Assembly (NCBI GenBank): GCA_013423325.1
Contig: BLJB01000035.1
Location: 124,001-188,000, forward strand
From: Usnea hakonensis
Taxonomy: Eukaryota; Ascomycota; Lecanoromycetes; Lecanorales; Parmeliaceae
Direction: 5' to 3'
DNA: 64,000 nucleotides
Positions 45,627 through 55,453 of this stretch are shown here, piece after piece (the stretch's first letter is position 1; the number at the start of each line of letters is the position of its first letter). A program made the position numbers and the translations under genes. The notes beneath the pieces were generated by a model, which searched no databases, was not told the DNA's origin, and worked only from the letters and a program-made list of their open reading frames with translations.

Positions 45627-46493
45627 TCAACGCAGTGCAATTGCAAAATTATTTCTGGACTTTCCTGATCTAATCTCCTCTTTCTTGAATGCCTTGGAAA
45701 TCCCAGCCTTTCCAGCCTCATACTTCCAGAGATAGTAAACCAGCTTCGAACTCAACTTCCGCTTTGCTCTTTTGTATCCTAAGCTTTGCATGACTGCATC
45801 CAGCCTCTCCTCATCCAGGTATCTAGAATTTGTTACACACGCCGAGGGTAACACCAGGAATAGGCTGGGGAAACGTCCATCTTCGTGACTTGAGCAAGGT
45901 CTGAGGAAGCTCGCAACCCGCCTGAGCATTTTCCCCCTCTGTATCGGATCGTCAACAAAATTGACTACCAAACTTAAGCTCACGACATCAAAGCCTTCCC
46001 GAGCTAAGTCTTCAGCCTCGCAAGTAGGCCTCTCCATGAAGTCCTGCTCTTGGATTACAGCATGTTGAGAATGCAGATCGATCCTCTCCATCTCGAACAG
46101 CCCACTTCGCGAGCAAGCATTATTCGGCCGCAGCGAGCCAACCTCAAGCATCCTCAACTGCCTACCACTTTCCACTGGTACACCGTTCTCTCCCTCTTCC
46201 TTAGTCAGCCATTCCACAAGGACCTTGCTCGTATCACCACCCCTCTGGAGCGACTGCCCTTGAATGCTTGCCTCCTGATATTTGGGCAGGCCCCCGGCTG
46301 CATCAATTTTTGCTTGAATAGCCTGAGCCCGGCTAGTATCACCGGTGGCAAGAGCGGCGGAGACTTCTTTGCGCAGAGTGTGGTGAGAGCGAACGATAGA
46401 GCGCGTCTTGCGAGAGGATAGCGTTGTTGGCCTGCTATTGGGGGGCCGGGTGGAGGAGAGAAGTCGTGAACGGCGCAATTTCTTGGATGCCAT
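45627..46493 (-). CDS. BMT2: 25S rRNA adenine-N1 methyltransferase Bmt2
   Basis: One exon, 288 residues. Bmt2 methylates N1 of A2142 (yeast numbering) in 25S rRNA in the nucleolus, using SAM. The basic N-terminus (KKLRRSRLLSS) suits nucleolar targeting. Family landmarks are AAGGLPKYQEASIQGQSLQR, GGDTSKVLVEWL, LRMLEVGSLRPNNACSR (SAM loop region), IDLHSQHA, IQEQDFMERP, then FDVVSLSLVVNFVDDP (catalytic region) and FLVLPSACVTNSRYLDEERL. The Lys-rich C-terminus completes a normal length. It diverges from the ribosomal protein L23a gene across 232 bp, so two ribosome-related genes share a promoter region. Confidence 0.94.
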   Translation of the reverse strand: MASKKLRRSRLLSSTRPPNSRPTTLSSRKTRSIVRSHHTLRKEVSAALATGDTSRAQAIQAKIDAAGGLPKYQEASIQGQSLQRGGDTSKVLVEWLTKEEGENGVPVESGRQLRMLEVGSLRPNNACSRSGLFEMERIDLHSQHAVIQEQDFMERPTCEAEDLAREGFDVVSLSLVVNFVDDPIQRGKMLRRVASFLRPCSSHEDGRFPSLFLVLPSACVTNSRYLDEERLDAVMQSLGYKRAKRKLSSKLVYYLWKYEAGKAGISKAFKKEEIRSGKSRNNFAIALR

Positions 46494-46725
46494 GGTATCT
46501 GGTATTGGACGAGCTCATAGCCAGCGGAGCTGACTGTGTATTATTCTTCATGCCATGCTACAAGGATGACGACCTGTACTCTGTAAATTTCGAAAAATTT
46601 GGCGACTACTTCGGCGAATCCTCGGTACTAGCGCTTCGCTAGCGCAACCCACAAAGAAGGCTTGGCCTTGAATTTCGAGAACTTGCAGCATCGCTTGACT
46701 TGACGCCAACATAACGACTACAGCA
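46494..46725. promoter_or_regulatory. Bidirectional promoter BMT2/ribosomal protein L23a
   Basis: 232 bp between the two ATGs, including a C/T-rich stretch and a GCGCTTCGCTAGCGC inverted repeat (46630-46645, TAGCGCTTCGCTAGCGC). Shared control of a rRNA methylase and a ribosomal protein is plausible but inferred. Confidence 0.5.
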
Positions 46726-47481
46726 ATGGCGCCAAAAGCAGCAAGTAAGAAGAGTAAGTAGAAATTTCCATTCCTATCTCACAAATACTCGACGATTGGA
46801 TTCTGGCCCCGCACATGATCTGGAGCAAGCTGGAATATGTCGCCGCCAAAAAAGCTCCCACGAGCTTTCCTATCCAGACGCAGTGCGAGACATGTATAGA
46901 AAATGCTAACTAGATACTCTACAGCACCAATCGGCGGCAAGCACAATGCCAAAGCTAGCCTGGCAGCGAAGTCCGCACTCAAAGGCGTACGCTCTTTCCA
47001 CCTCCCTCCCTCAATCACTCATCTAAATCCTAGACTTTCAGGCGCATTCCAAAAAGACCCGCAAAGTTCGCCTCACAACATCTTTCCACCGACCGAAGAC
47101 GCTCCAACTCTCCCGCTCGCCCAAATACCCTCGCAAGTCCGTCCCCCATGAGCCTCGCTTAGATCATCACAAAGTCATAATCAATCCTTTGAACACGGAA
47201 AGTGCGATGAAGAAGATTGAGGAGAATAATACGCTGGTGTTTATTTGTGATGTCAAGGCGAATAAGAGGCAGATCAAGGAAGCTTTGAAGAAGTTGTATG
47301 ATGTGGATTGCGTGAAGATCAATACGCTGGTCAGGTATGTTTTCGGTGACAGAAGGGTGGTTGTGATGAGCTTAGCTGACAAGATGTGTGCAGACCTGAC
47401 GGCTCAAAAAAAGCATATGCGAGGTTGACACCGGATGTGGATGCGCTGGATATAGCGGCGACGAAGCTGAACATTGTCTAG
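46726..47481 (+). CDS. RPL25: 60S ribosomal protein L23a/L25 (uL23)
   Basis: Exons are 46726-46753, 46925-46986, 47042-47334 and 47394-47481 (156 residues), in frame with GT-AG introns. uL23 sits at the peptide exit tunnel and contacts the signal recognition particle and nascent-chain factors. The basic N-terminus APKAASKKTPIGGKHNAK is followed by the core TRKVRLTTSFHRPKTLQLSR and SPKYPRKSVPHEPRLDHHKV. Next come IINPLNTESAMKKIEENNTL, VFICDVKANKRQIKEALKKL, and the end RPDGSKKAYARLTPDVDALD followed by IAATKLNIV. Length and intron-rich 5' end are typical of fungal ribosomal protein genes. Confidence 0.97.
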
Positions 47482-47846
47482 AGCTAGGACATTTGGAGCA
47501 GGGTATATTATTTAGCTATGCTCATGCGGCCTGACCATTATACAGCTTTTCCCACGATTTCCTCAACCTCGCTTTCCAAAGATGCAGCAGATCTGATACT
47601 CCCTGGAGAAGAAGAGACTCTAGCATGCCGCCCAAGTATACTCCCCAACACCCAACCCACACCAACTACCACCACGCCTATCGTACAAAAAGCCTTTAAG
47701 AACCACCTCTATCCCCAACCCCTTTTATCTATCCAGCCCAGAACACATGCCCTCAGGGTCATACTCCTAGATAAACACATAACCCCCTCCACCCCCCACC
47801 CTCTCCCAATCCCCTCTCTCTCCCCCACCATATACATACAATCCCA
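47482..47846. other. Convergent 3' region RPL25/TIM8, C-rich
   Basis: C-rich simple sequence (47785-47870) lies near the TIM8 stop. Long forward frames through it are compositional artefacts. Confidence 0.5.
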
Positions 47847-48244
47847 TCACATCCCCCCCTGCCCCCTCATAACGCTCAAATGTTTCAGCACCGCCTCATT
47901 CGCGTCCAAAAACCTATCCACGCAATTCTGCACACACGGCTCCTCCCGCCGGTCCAGGCTGCTCGAGGAGATATTTCCCGTCACGCACTTCTTCCAGCAT
48001 ATATCCGTTAATTCGTGCACCGCTGGTGGTGAGAAGGGGGCGTTAGCTGGGGGAGGGGGAAAGGGGGTAAGGAGGGAGAGACGAGAGGGGGGAATGAGGA
48101 GAGAGAGGGATAAGGGGGGGAAGGTAGGCCCGCACATTCTTGGATCTTGGCCTTTTGCATCTCGTTGGTGATGGATTGCTGGAGCTCGCGTTTGTCGCTG
48201 TCGGAGAGGCGGTCGATGTCGAGTTGGGTTTGGCGTTGGTCCAT
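47847..48244 (-). CDS. TIM8: Mitochondrial intermembrane space chaperone Tim8
   Basis: Exons run complement(48136-48244, 47847-48022), giving 94 residues. The intron 48023-48135 has donor GTGCGG and acceptor CACCAG. Tim8 with Tim13 forms a hexamer that escorts hydrophobic precursors across the intermembrane space. The twin CX3C motif is intact: CWKKC and CVQNC, separated by VTGNISSSSLDRREEP. Upstream helix: LSDSDKRELQQSITNEMQKA, then ESVHELTDI. VDRFLDANEAVLKHL after the second CX3C distinguishes Tim8 from Tim9, Tim10 and Tim13. Length is normal. The intron is an almost pure C/T tract on the sense strand. Confidence 0.94.
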
Positions 48245-48425
48245 CGTTCTTAGTGGGATTGGGGGGGGGGGGTATGGTTTGCTTCAGGGTAGGTGGGGCA
48301 GAATTAAAACTTGGGTTTGATCGTGGTGACAATAGGTGGGATTGTAGTAAATCGTGGAGGACATTTTGGGCTTAGCGTCAATATATAACTCTGTCTGTTG
48401 GAATTTGGCACTACTCAGCCCTATC

Positions 48426-48570
48426 CGAGGGTTGGTAAAAAAAAACATGACCACGCTAATTTATTTACCCGTCATTCCTCACCAAAATTTGTATTGCAGC
48501 ACGGAAGATCAGCCAAAATTGGGCGGAGAGACTAATTTGGCGTGGCCATGTTTTTTTTTACCGACCCTCG
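48426..48570. mobile_element. MITE-like 145-bp element with ~34-bp terminal inverted repeats
   Basis: The left end reads CGAGGGTTGGTAAAAAAAAA followed by CATGACCACGC. The right end, reverse-complemented, reads CGAGGGTCGGTAAAAAAAAA followed by CATGGCCACGC. The first 31 bases of the two arms differ at only two positions, both transitions, with a third near the inner edge. The interior is about 75 bp and non-coding. No clear target-site duplication was seen (flanks CTATC and ATCGC), so exact ends could differ by a few bases. It is probably a non-autonomous Tc1/mariner-pogo type remnant; the class is inference. Confidence 0.75.
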
Positions 48571-48884
48571 ATCGCTTATTGGAAAGCTTGCTTTCTCTTT
48601 TAAGTACTCAGTTTGCTTAGTGGCCCGCGCTTTTTTCTCAATGGCCAATTATATGATCGTATTTGACTTATCCGGAGCTAAAACGCACTCCAAATTTGCT
48701 CTATACCCGAATAGGAAAGTCTTAAGAACCTCGTTTCTCTAAATCCTCTTCACTTTAATTCCTTTTCTTCCACACACAATATGATAACAATACAAAGAGG
48801 TAGAATTATAGAGTAAATAATACGCTTTCAAATGATACTTTATATGTGGATTTTGACCGCCTATTGTAGGTTCTATGTCAAAAA
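48571..48884. other. Intergenic, no gene seen
   Basis: AT-rich sequence between the MITE-like element and the tandem repeat. Confidence 0.4.
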
Positions 48885-49048
48885 GAAGAAATCAGTGGAT
48901 TTGGGAGTGAGAAGGGGGGGGGTTTCAGGGGATCTCCCCCTGAGAAAGAGAAGAAATCAGTGGATTTAGGAGTGGATTTGGAAGAGAAGGGGGGTTTCAG
49001 GGGGTCTCCCCCTGAGAAAAAGGAAAAGAAAAGACCAGTGGATTCACG
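48885..49048. repeat. Tandem repeat (~65-75 bp unit) with an internal hairpin
   Basis: Unit 1 (48885-48949) and unit 2 (48950 to about 49028) both begin GAAGAAATCAGTGGATTT and both contain TTTCAGGGG...TCTCCCCCTGAGAAA. A partial third unit (ACCAGTGGATTCACG) follows. In unit 2 the core CAGGGGGTCTCCCCCTG is a 7-bp stem with a 3-base loop; unit 1 has CAGGGGATCTCCCCCTG. Function is unknown. Confidence 0.8.
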
Positions 49049-49973
49049 CCCCAGCACATATTATATAGTCCCTCGGTCAGACATTTTCAGTAGACACAAA
49101 TCATCCGTCACCAATATTTCCAACAATGTCCTACTGTACGAGGGTAGCCCTACGCTAGGATCAATGCCGCTTCACGCTCAAGGCAAGAGATATCATTTAC
49201 GTCGCTCGTGTCTCAAAATCGAGACAAATGCATTTATTAAGACAGTATCGAGCAGTGACGCAGGATAAGAGAGTATCGCAAAGCTTCACTGAAACCGCTG
49301 TTGCCTCCGCTGCACTGTGACGTGAAACCCTCAATCGCTAGGAGGCGTGATTCTTCATCGCACATTGTATTCGATTCTAGTAGCCGAATTCTGGCAACAG
49401 ATTATGGGGTATCAATCGGCGACTTAGTACGGAACACATTGTTGACCTCCCCAAGATACAGACTGAGAAGTGATGGCGTAGGTAGCGGGGCAGAGTCGAC
49501 GTCTGACGTTGCGATTGTACGCGAAGATTTCATGAGTATAACGAGCGACATTTTGCTTTCACGCGGGAATTGTGCTCCATAACGAGGTTTCGATGTTTGG
49601 TCTTCGGAAACCAGTCTCCAATGGGGTCTCGAGCCGCTCTAATTAATGTCAGACCATTGACTACATTAATACCTAATCCAGATAGAAGGAACCCGCTCAC
49701 ATCTTACTCTACACTTGCGCATCAAAGGGCATCCGTCAAGCTCCCAATATCGCCGAAGGCATCATACTTCGCTGTCGTCTTATCATACCCTCTACTGCAA
49801 GTGTCTGGTCATATTTTCAGCAACTATTGCCAACTGACGACTGACCTCGAGGCCTCTACCCCGTTCTCGGGGATCCGTATAATTTCGAGTGTTATCCCAA
49901 GGGTGTTAGCATGCTAATCGCTGCACTGATTCGAGGCTCGAAGATTTTTGGCGATTGCGAGTCGGAGTGAGGG
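49049..49973. other. Intergenic, no gene seen
   Basis: Short frames only (93-115 codons) with no recognisable domain. It is the 3' flank of the patatin gene. Confidence 0.4.
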
Positions 49974-51237
49974 TTACGGATGTTTCAAGAGATAGTCACT
50001 TGCGATCTTTTCCCCAAGACTTTCCAATTTCTTTTGTATTTCCGGATTCTTGAGATACTTCGAAGTCAAATCCTCAATTAGTCTGAGCTTCTTGTACTTG
50101 TCCATCTTGATATAGCAGACACCGGTATCAGCACTGAATCGCTTGTAGTCAATATCACCTTTGGCGACTTGGACTAATGTCTCCATGTTGTATGCAGTTT
50201 GTCCCGAGCTGACCGTGAATTCCGTGAGAGTTCTCTTCAAAAAGAGCGTCATTCTAATAAATCCTGGCACAAGATTCGCGAGCTGGTCTCTTTGACGAGG
50301 CGGCAAGTCTTTTGACTTGTCGCCTGTACCAATGTTGACAAAACGCACACGCGAAAAGTCCAGACGCCCATGGCAGTCAGTAATAGACACTGACGTCCTC
50401 TTAGAGCTAACGACACGCTTGGACTCGGTGTAGTGTTGGTAGATGGCGAAGGACGGGTTGTTGTACTCCATGCCGCCATCCACAAAATATCTGTCGCCAA
50501 TTCTCTGAACCGGAAAGAATGTGGGAGCGGCAGATGTTGCTCGTGCAGCTTCGCTAACTAAACATTCAACTTGTCTGGGGCACCGAAGGCTGCAGATAGG
50601 CACAGCGCCTTCTTTAATGGGTGCGTACTTTGACTCATAATCATGCTCTCTGCAAATCACCGCACTGAGCATAATGAGTCAATGGCTCCAAAGGTTTCGA
50701 GACTTCTTGATTTGACTCACCAAGCAATATCGTCACTGTCGTCACCTGAGAGCATAGGAACGGTCCTTGGAAATTGCCTCTTTTCTATAAGTTTTTGAAC
50801 GCAACGTTCCAGATGACTTCCCGAGTATCTCGTAGGAGCCAACCCATGTGTGACCCTGCCTATGATATGTCTCTTTCCAAAGATGTTCCTAGAGAGGTCA
50901 TGATAGGCCTGAATACTCTCTTGAAGAGTCATGCGCAACTTTCCAAGCATGATAGCAATCAAACCGCCAGTACTTGTGCCGACAACAAAGTCGAAAATAT
51001 CACGAGGTTCTACACTGTCATGCGTCTCTTCACCATGTCTTTGATGTCGGATTTTGTCATTGATGTGCCGCATCAGATCTTGAAGGATCAACAGCGATGA
51101 TAGGCCACGAACCCCGCCTCCATCTGTGCATGGTCATGTGTCAGTCGGTGCCTGAGTCAAGGAGTGAGGCATGGCTTACCGAGTGCTAGAACATTGCAAC
51201 TAGTCTTGCGACTAGAATGTTCACTGGAGCTATCCAT
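49974..51237 (-). CDS. Patatin-like phospholipase, catalytic dyad intact
   Basis: Exons run complement(51180-51237, 50721-51123, 49974-50664), giving 383 residues. Introns are 51124-51179 (GTAAGC...GCACAG) and 50665-50720 (GTGAGT...GCTCAG). The later acceptor at TTTGCAG would create a stop and is rejected. Patatins hydrolyse acyl esters of phospholipids and galactolipids with a Ser-Asp dyad. Here the oxyanion loop is LDGGGVRGLSSLLIL, the nucleophile elbow is DFVVGTSTGGLIAIMLG (Ser70), and the acid is RYFVDGGMEYNNPS (Asp216) after AARATSAAPTFFPV. The C-terminus holds SKYLKNPEIQKKLESLGEKI. No NACHT or ankyrin part is present in the model, and no signal peptide. It lies divergent to a second patatin that lacks the serine. 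Confidence 0.9.
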
Positions 51238-52461
51238 CCTGATATAGATGTTAGAGTTATCAATTCGAAGTATTGTCTTGTTTGGAGATGGCAGAACTCG
51301 ACAGCTACCGACAGAAGTTATCCTCCACGCTGTATTTCAGCACCCGCTGAAGGCACGGCTGTACTCAGAACTTTCAGCCTGATTTCTCTTACATCTCTAC
51401 TCGAGTTGCAGCAAGATCAAGGGCGACCCAGCACGCAAAAGGCTACAACGGCTACTTGTAAGCAACTCGAGCAATACCCCTATAAATAAAATTAGACACG
51501 ACATTTTTCGATGCCGAAGACGGGCGAAGGCCTTGATACGGTTAGCACCCACACAGAATACCATTGCAATTTGCATTGAGGGTCGAATATTACTGTCCCA
51601 TTAGCCGATACTGCACACACATTACGGCGAAGGGATCTTCCATCTGATTACAACGGCCTAGATGTTGCTAGATCGGTGTGCGCGACCCACACCCGCTTTC
51701 CCCTCGAACAAAATATCGTACAATGCATCTTCACATAAAGCTCGATGACTTCTCTAAGGGAGTCACCAGCAATGTCCCTATTTCTATAACCATGATACGA
51801 GGGCATGGGCACATGGTAGTCCGATGTCCGCGTGGGACAAGGATATTTGGAACCTGCCTACCTATCTCTGTTGGTCTAGGCTCTCTCATTCCAAGAGATG
51901 GGACAAGGGAAAGCTGGGCGCCAATGCGCACGAGCAATGCCACATAAGCAAGTAACAATGTGAGGAGGATCCAATTCATTCGTTTCTTGCGAACGCGAGG
52001 ATGGTGCAGGATGACAACATATGTCAGAGATGAAGGTGGGAAGGGGGGGGGGGCGGGAACAATTTATAGGTTCGGGACAAAAAGTTCCGTCGATTCTCAG
52101 CGCCATTTACTTATGAACCATACACAGCCCGATCTTGCCATCTTATTCTTGAGGACACCTTCTTTTTTCGGAGGCGGGAAATATAAGCAAGCTGGGCGGC
52201 GATATGCGTGTGTATGCATGTGAACGCAAATAAAAGTTGATAGGAGAAGACCGGAGTTCCTCAGTGCTTACTTAGACCGCATGACGAAAAACGCCTTGTC
52301 AGGTCAACCACAGCCTCATAGACGGAATCCATTCGCCTTGTAGTCCCAGAAGAATAAATAGGTACGCTTCTTTCTGTCATGCTCGTTTCCACAATAGTCC
52401 AAATCCTACCAATACCCCTCCCTCCCGGCCCTGACAATTCTCCGAGCTGTGATCTACTTCC
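51238..52461. promoter_or_regulatory. Divergent upstream region of the two patatin genes
   Basis: 1.22 kb with no supported gene; a G-run (52042-52056) is the only notable simple sequence. Shared regulation of the pair is possible but unshown. Confidence 0.4.
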
Positions 52462-53757
52462 ATGGAAGACCCTTCCAGACCTTCCAAACCTCTCAAGATC
52501 CTTACCCTTGACGGCGGAGGACTGCAAGCCATATCGACGCTTCTGATCCTGAACAACGTCCTCGAAACTATCGCGAAGCAGAACGGAGTCCCAGAACACA
52601 AAAAACCAAGACCGTGCGATGTTTTCGACACTATTGCAGGTATTGGCTCCGGTGGCTGGCTGGCCATTCTCTTGGGCCGTTTCCGAATGGACATAGTCTC
52701 CTGCTTGACAGAGTGGTACACTTTGATGCAGTCTATTGCGCCAAAAACAAAGACAGAGGAACTTCGCCTGCGACTGCTTCAGCAACGCTATTTTGACACA
52801 GAACGTCTCGTAGAGCACTCCAAGCGACTGACCGAACTCTACGGCACAGGTGACTGCCTCTTCGAGACTGACATTGGAGGCGCACGTACTCGCCATGTCT
52901 TTGTGGCGGCCCTGGCTTCCAACGGGGAACGCTACAACCTCTTTAGGTCTTATGAGATTCCAGAATCAGCCAAGCTGCCAAAGAAGCTCCTTGAAGGCCC
53001 AGAGAATCCTAGCAGCTTCAAAATCGCAAGCGCCTTTGGCGTGACTGGCGCCGCGAGGTACTTTACTAATCCATGGAAAGAGAATATGGCAAGCAGCGGG
53101 AAGATGAAATTTAGTGACACCAAGTTCCCTAAGCCTCATAACATCACAGAACTTGCTTTGGATGAGATGTGGGGTATTTATGGAACGGACGTTCCACTGT
53201 CCGTCGTAGTCAATATTGGACCTGGACTTCCCAGTCATGCCGACGTTAAGCGGATCGCACGAAGGTTTTCCTGGGGATTGGATCCAGGTCTGGCTCACGG
53301 AGCGACCCCTGCGAAGAGAGCAAATTCGCCTGTTCCTCGTTTGATCTCAGAAAAAGTTGGGCAAGACGCCAAGCGGGCCTCAGTCCGTTTCGACAAGGAC
53401 ACGACAGAGCAAATTCCAAAAAGGGAACCCGCCACTGTTGATCAAAGGAACCGATCAGTCGCTAGAACAAACACCTTTGGATCTATCAAGAACAGAGGAC
53501 ACGGTGCCAAATTAAGAAGACTCGAAGATGAAATCGAATCTGACATCAAGAAAAAGTTGCACAATATCCACGAAGGGAGTGCTGAACTCTACTATCGCCT
53601 GGCCCCTGCCAAAGCCCCCCAGGGCACTTCTCAAAATGATTCTTCTGCGTCTGGTGTGGCTTTACATGCTACCATGGCATGGCTGAGCGAATCTCCTGTC
53701 GGCGCCAAAATCGATGAACTAGTGAAGAAAATGCCCACGGCTGTCCCCAATTTGTGA
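52462..53757 (+). CDS. Patatin-like protein with degenerate active site (probable pseudoenzyme)
   Basis: One exon, 431 residues, starting at ATG 52462 (TTCCATGGA). The N-terminal oxyanion loop is preserved (LTLDGGGLQAISTLLIL), and the following strand-turn aligns with the nucleophile elbow. It reads AGIGSGGWLAILLG, where canonical members have VGTSTGGLIAI. Gly62 occupies the catalytic serine position, and the neighbouring Ser63 is out of GxSxG register. The acid region also departs from DGG/DGA: the segment ASAFGVTGAARYFTNPW is followed by MKFSDTKFPKPHN. The C-terminal 150 residues are basic and low-complexity (KRASVRFDKD, SVARTNTFGSIKNRG), unlike the neighbour. The frame is intact, so selection appears to have kept it. 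It probably acts as a lipid-binding or regulatory protein rather than a hydrolase; that is inference. Confidence 0.85.
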   Translation: MEDPSRPSKPLKILTLDGGGLQAISTLLILNNVLETIAKQNGVPEHKKPRPCDVFDTIAGIGSGGWLAILLGRFRMDIVSCLTEWYTLMQSIAPKTKTEELRLRLLQQRYFDTERLVEHSKRLTELYGTGDCLFETDIGGARTRHVFVAALASNGERYNLFRSYEIPESAKLPKKLLEGPENPSSFKIASAFGVTGAARYFTNPWKENMASSGKMKFSDTKFPKPHNITELALDEMWGIYGTDVPLSVVVNIGPGLPSHADVKRIARRFSWGLDPGLAHGATPAKRANSPVPRLISEKVGQDAKRASVRFDKDTTEQIPKREPATVDQRNRSVARTNTFGSIKNRGHGAKLRRLEDEIESDIKKKLHNIHEGSAELYYRLAPAKAPQGTSQNDSSASGVALHATMAWLSESPVGAKIDELVKKMPTAVPNL

Positions 53758-54180
53758 ACGGTTGAGCTCCGGATTCCGCGCAACACAATATGCAATGTGT
53801 GAGTGAATTCGTCAGGCTTATGAGGGACGCAATACATGAAAGTCCGATACCTACAGATTTCATCTTCGCGCAAAGCAGATTTTTCTATAGCTGCTAAAAG
53901 GTTGGAAATCGCTGGGGCTCAGCCACAAAGTCCCGCGACTCCCAAGACGAGGAGTCCCATCCGCCTCACTAGTAAGGATGGCTGGCCAGCTACAAGATCA
54001 ACCTGTACGTGGTGCTGGCTACGAACCCTCTACTTGTTAGGGGAGCCAATAGATCTCATCCATCCTTCTTTCGACAACCCAGCATATCGCCAACGCCGGA
54101 TTTCTTGAAAGCTTTCCCTATACGCCGATCGGTGTCCCCTAAAGATATTCGCCTATCGACCTTAAGACAGGCTACCGTAC
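53758..54180. other. Intergenic, probably decayed DNA
   Basis: Only short frames. It adjoins the PX-domain pseudogene and may include more of it, beyond recognition. Confidence 0.35.
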
Positions 54181-54480
54181 CTAATCCCGCGGTTTCTTCG
54201 ATTCTGTTGAAGGAGGTGTTGGAACAACGATATCTCTTTTCCGATTTTCGTTAGACTTGACTAGATATACTTGTAGTACTTGACGAGATAGTGACATTAG
54301 ATAGAGGAAGCGCTGCAGTCCCTCCCTCCTGTGCTCGATAACATCGTCACTGAATCGATTTGTAAACACTCTCCCCGGCAATGGCGGTATAGTCACCCTC
54401 GCGAAGATCTAGGGGATAGCGTCGCTATTATAGAATAGGTTAGACCCTTTTTCACGTTCTACCTAGGATATCTACGATTT
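54181..54480 (-). pseudogene. Decayed PX-domain sorting nexin (Snx3/Grd19-like) fragment
   Basis: A reverse frame reads RVTIPPLPGRVFTNRFSDDV followed by IEHRREGLQRFL. This is nearly the Snx3/Grd19 PX-domain signature of phosphatidylinositol 3-phosphate-binding nexins. Just upstream the same frame degenerates and holds stops (TAG between the residues matching the RDILERES segment, more TAG/TAA further up). Downstream of QRFL the sequence departs from the family and ends at 54181. The intact gene would be about 140-160 residues; here only the middle is legible. It is a retained fragment or a mutated duplicate. The working SNX3 copy is presumably elsewhere in the genome. Confidence 0.7.
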
Positions 54481-55453
54481 TCTCGAGAATTACAGTGCGG
54501 TGGCAGGTGTGGGAGAAGGTATCGGGGACGGATACTCTCGAGGGTAATTCATTTTTAAAAAGGAAGCTGTCGTCAATGTAAGTACCCTAAGGGCGGTCTA
54601 CAATTGGACGATGGAGTGGCCATCACATAAGATGGCATGAGGAGAGTTGAAAGGTATGTACATCTGGCAGGGAGCTATGCGAGATCCATGAGTGAGATTT
54701 GGTTGAAAGTCTAGGGCCTGTTTCAACTTTAGCCGGTTAATCGGGCACTCGCTGCTTTGTAGATGCCGAATTTTACGCACTTTCCATTGACGATAGGATA
54801 TCCAGGCTGCAACATCCCAGTCGCTCTGAAACCGCATCAGCCTCCTGTGTGCCCTTGTGCCCAGCAGCATTAATCCAACCATTATTTCACCGGCCAAGAT
54901 TTCTCAATGCAGCAAGTCTCCTAGCAGATCACGCGGGTGTCCCCATTGCCGTCATACACCAAACGACCACTAATTCTCTCCCCTCTACCTTGCAAACCTG
55001 CGATGCGAACGACGGACAAAGTGCCTTCACATATGCCCATTTCACACGTTCTTCGGAATGTAGATCTTAAATATCGACTCAGGCTTTACATTGTCACGAA
55101 GCTGAGCCGGAGTACCCGGGGTAGGATTGTCTCATTAGATTGGGTAATAGAGGTGGTTGAGTAATCGTGCGATTAGGAGGATCAGTGCCTGAAAAGCCTG
55201 ATGCAGATGCTGAAGATAAATGTATTGGTCTCCACCTTCCTCCTCCCTTTCCCCAGATCCTTAAACATCTTACAGCATCCCAAGAAGTAAAGGAGCCGCC
55301 CGGTTCAGGATGGACAATGAAAAGTTCAACCCATCCATTCACACAGCATCCCGATCACTTGAGCACTTCACGAACCCCCGGCCCCCCCAACCCCCCCTTC
55401 CTAAAACCAGCATCAATAGCTCCCCCGCCCCCCCTCTCCCTCGGGAACACATT
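54481..55453. other. Intergenic, no gene seen
   Basis: Contains C-run simple sequence at 55378-55440 and short frames only. Confidence 0.4.

Noticed and set aside
47518..48171. 217-codon forward ORF in C-rich DNA
   Set aside because: Antisense to TIM8. Its composition (Pro/Thr/Arg/Gly runs) is explained by simple sequence.
50641..50720. Acceptor TTTGCAG for the second intron of the canonical patatin
   Set aside because: It would make a TGA codon at the join. The upstream acceptor GCTCAG gives CAVICREHD, which fits the family.
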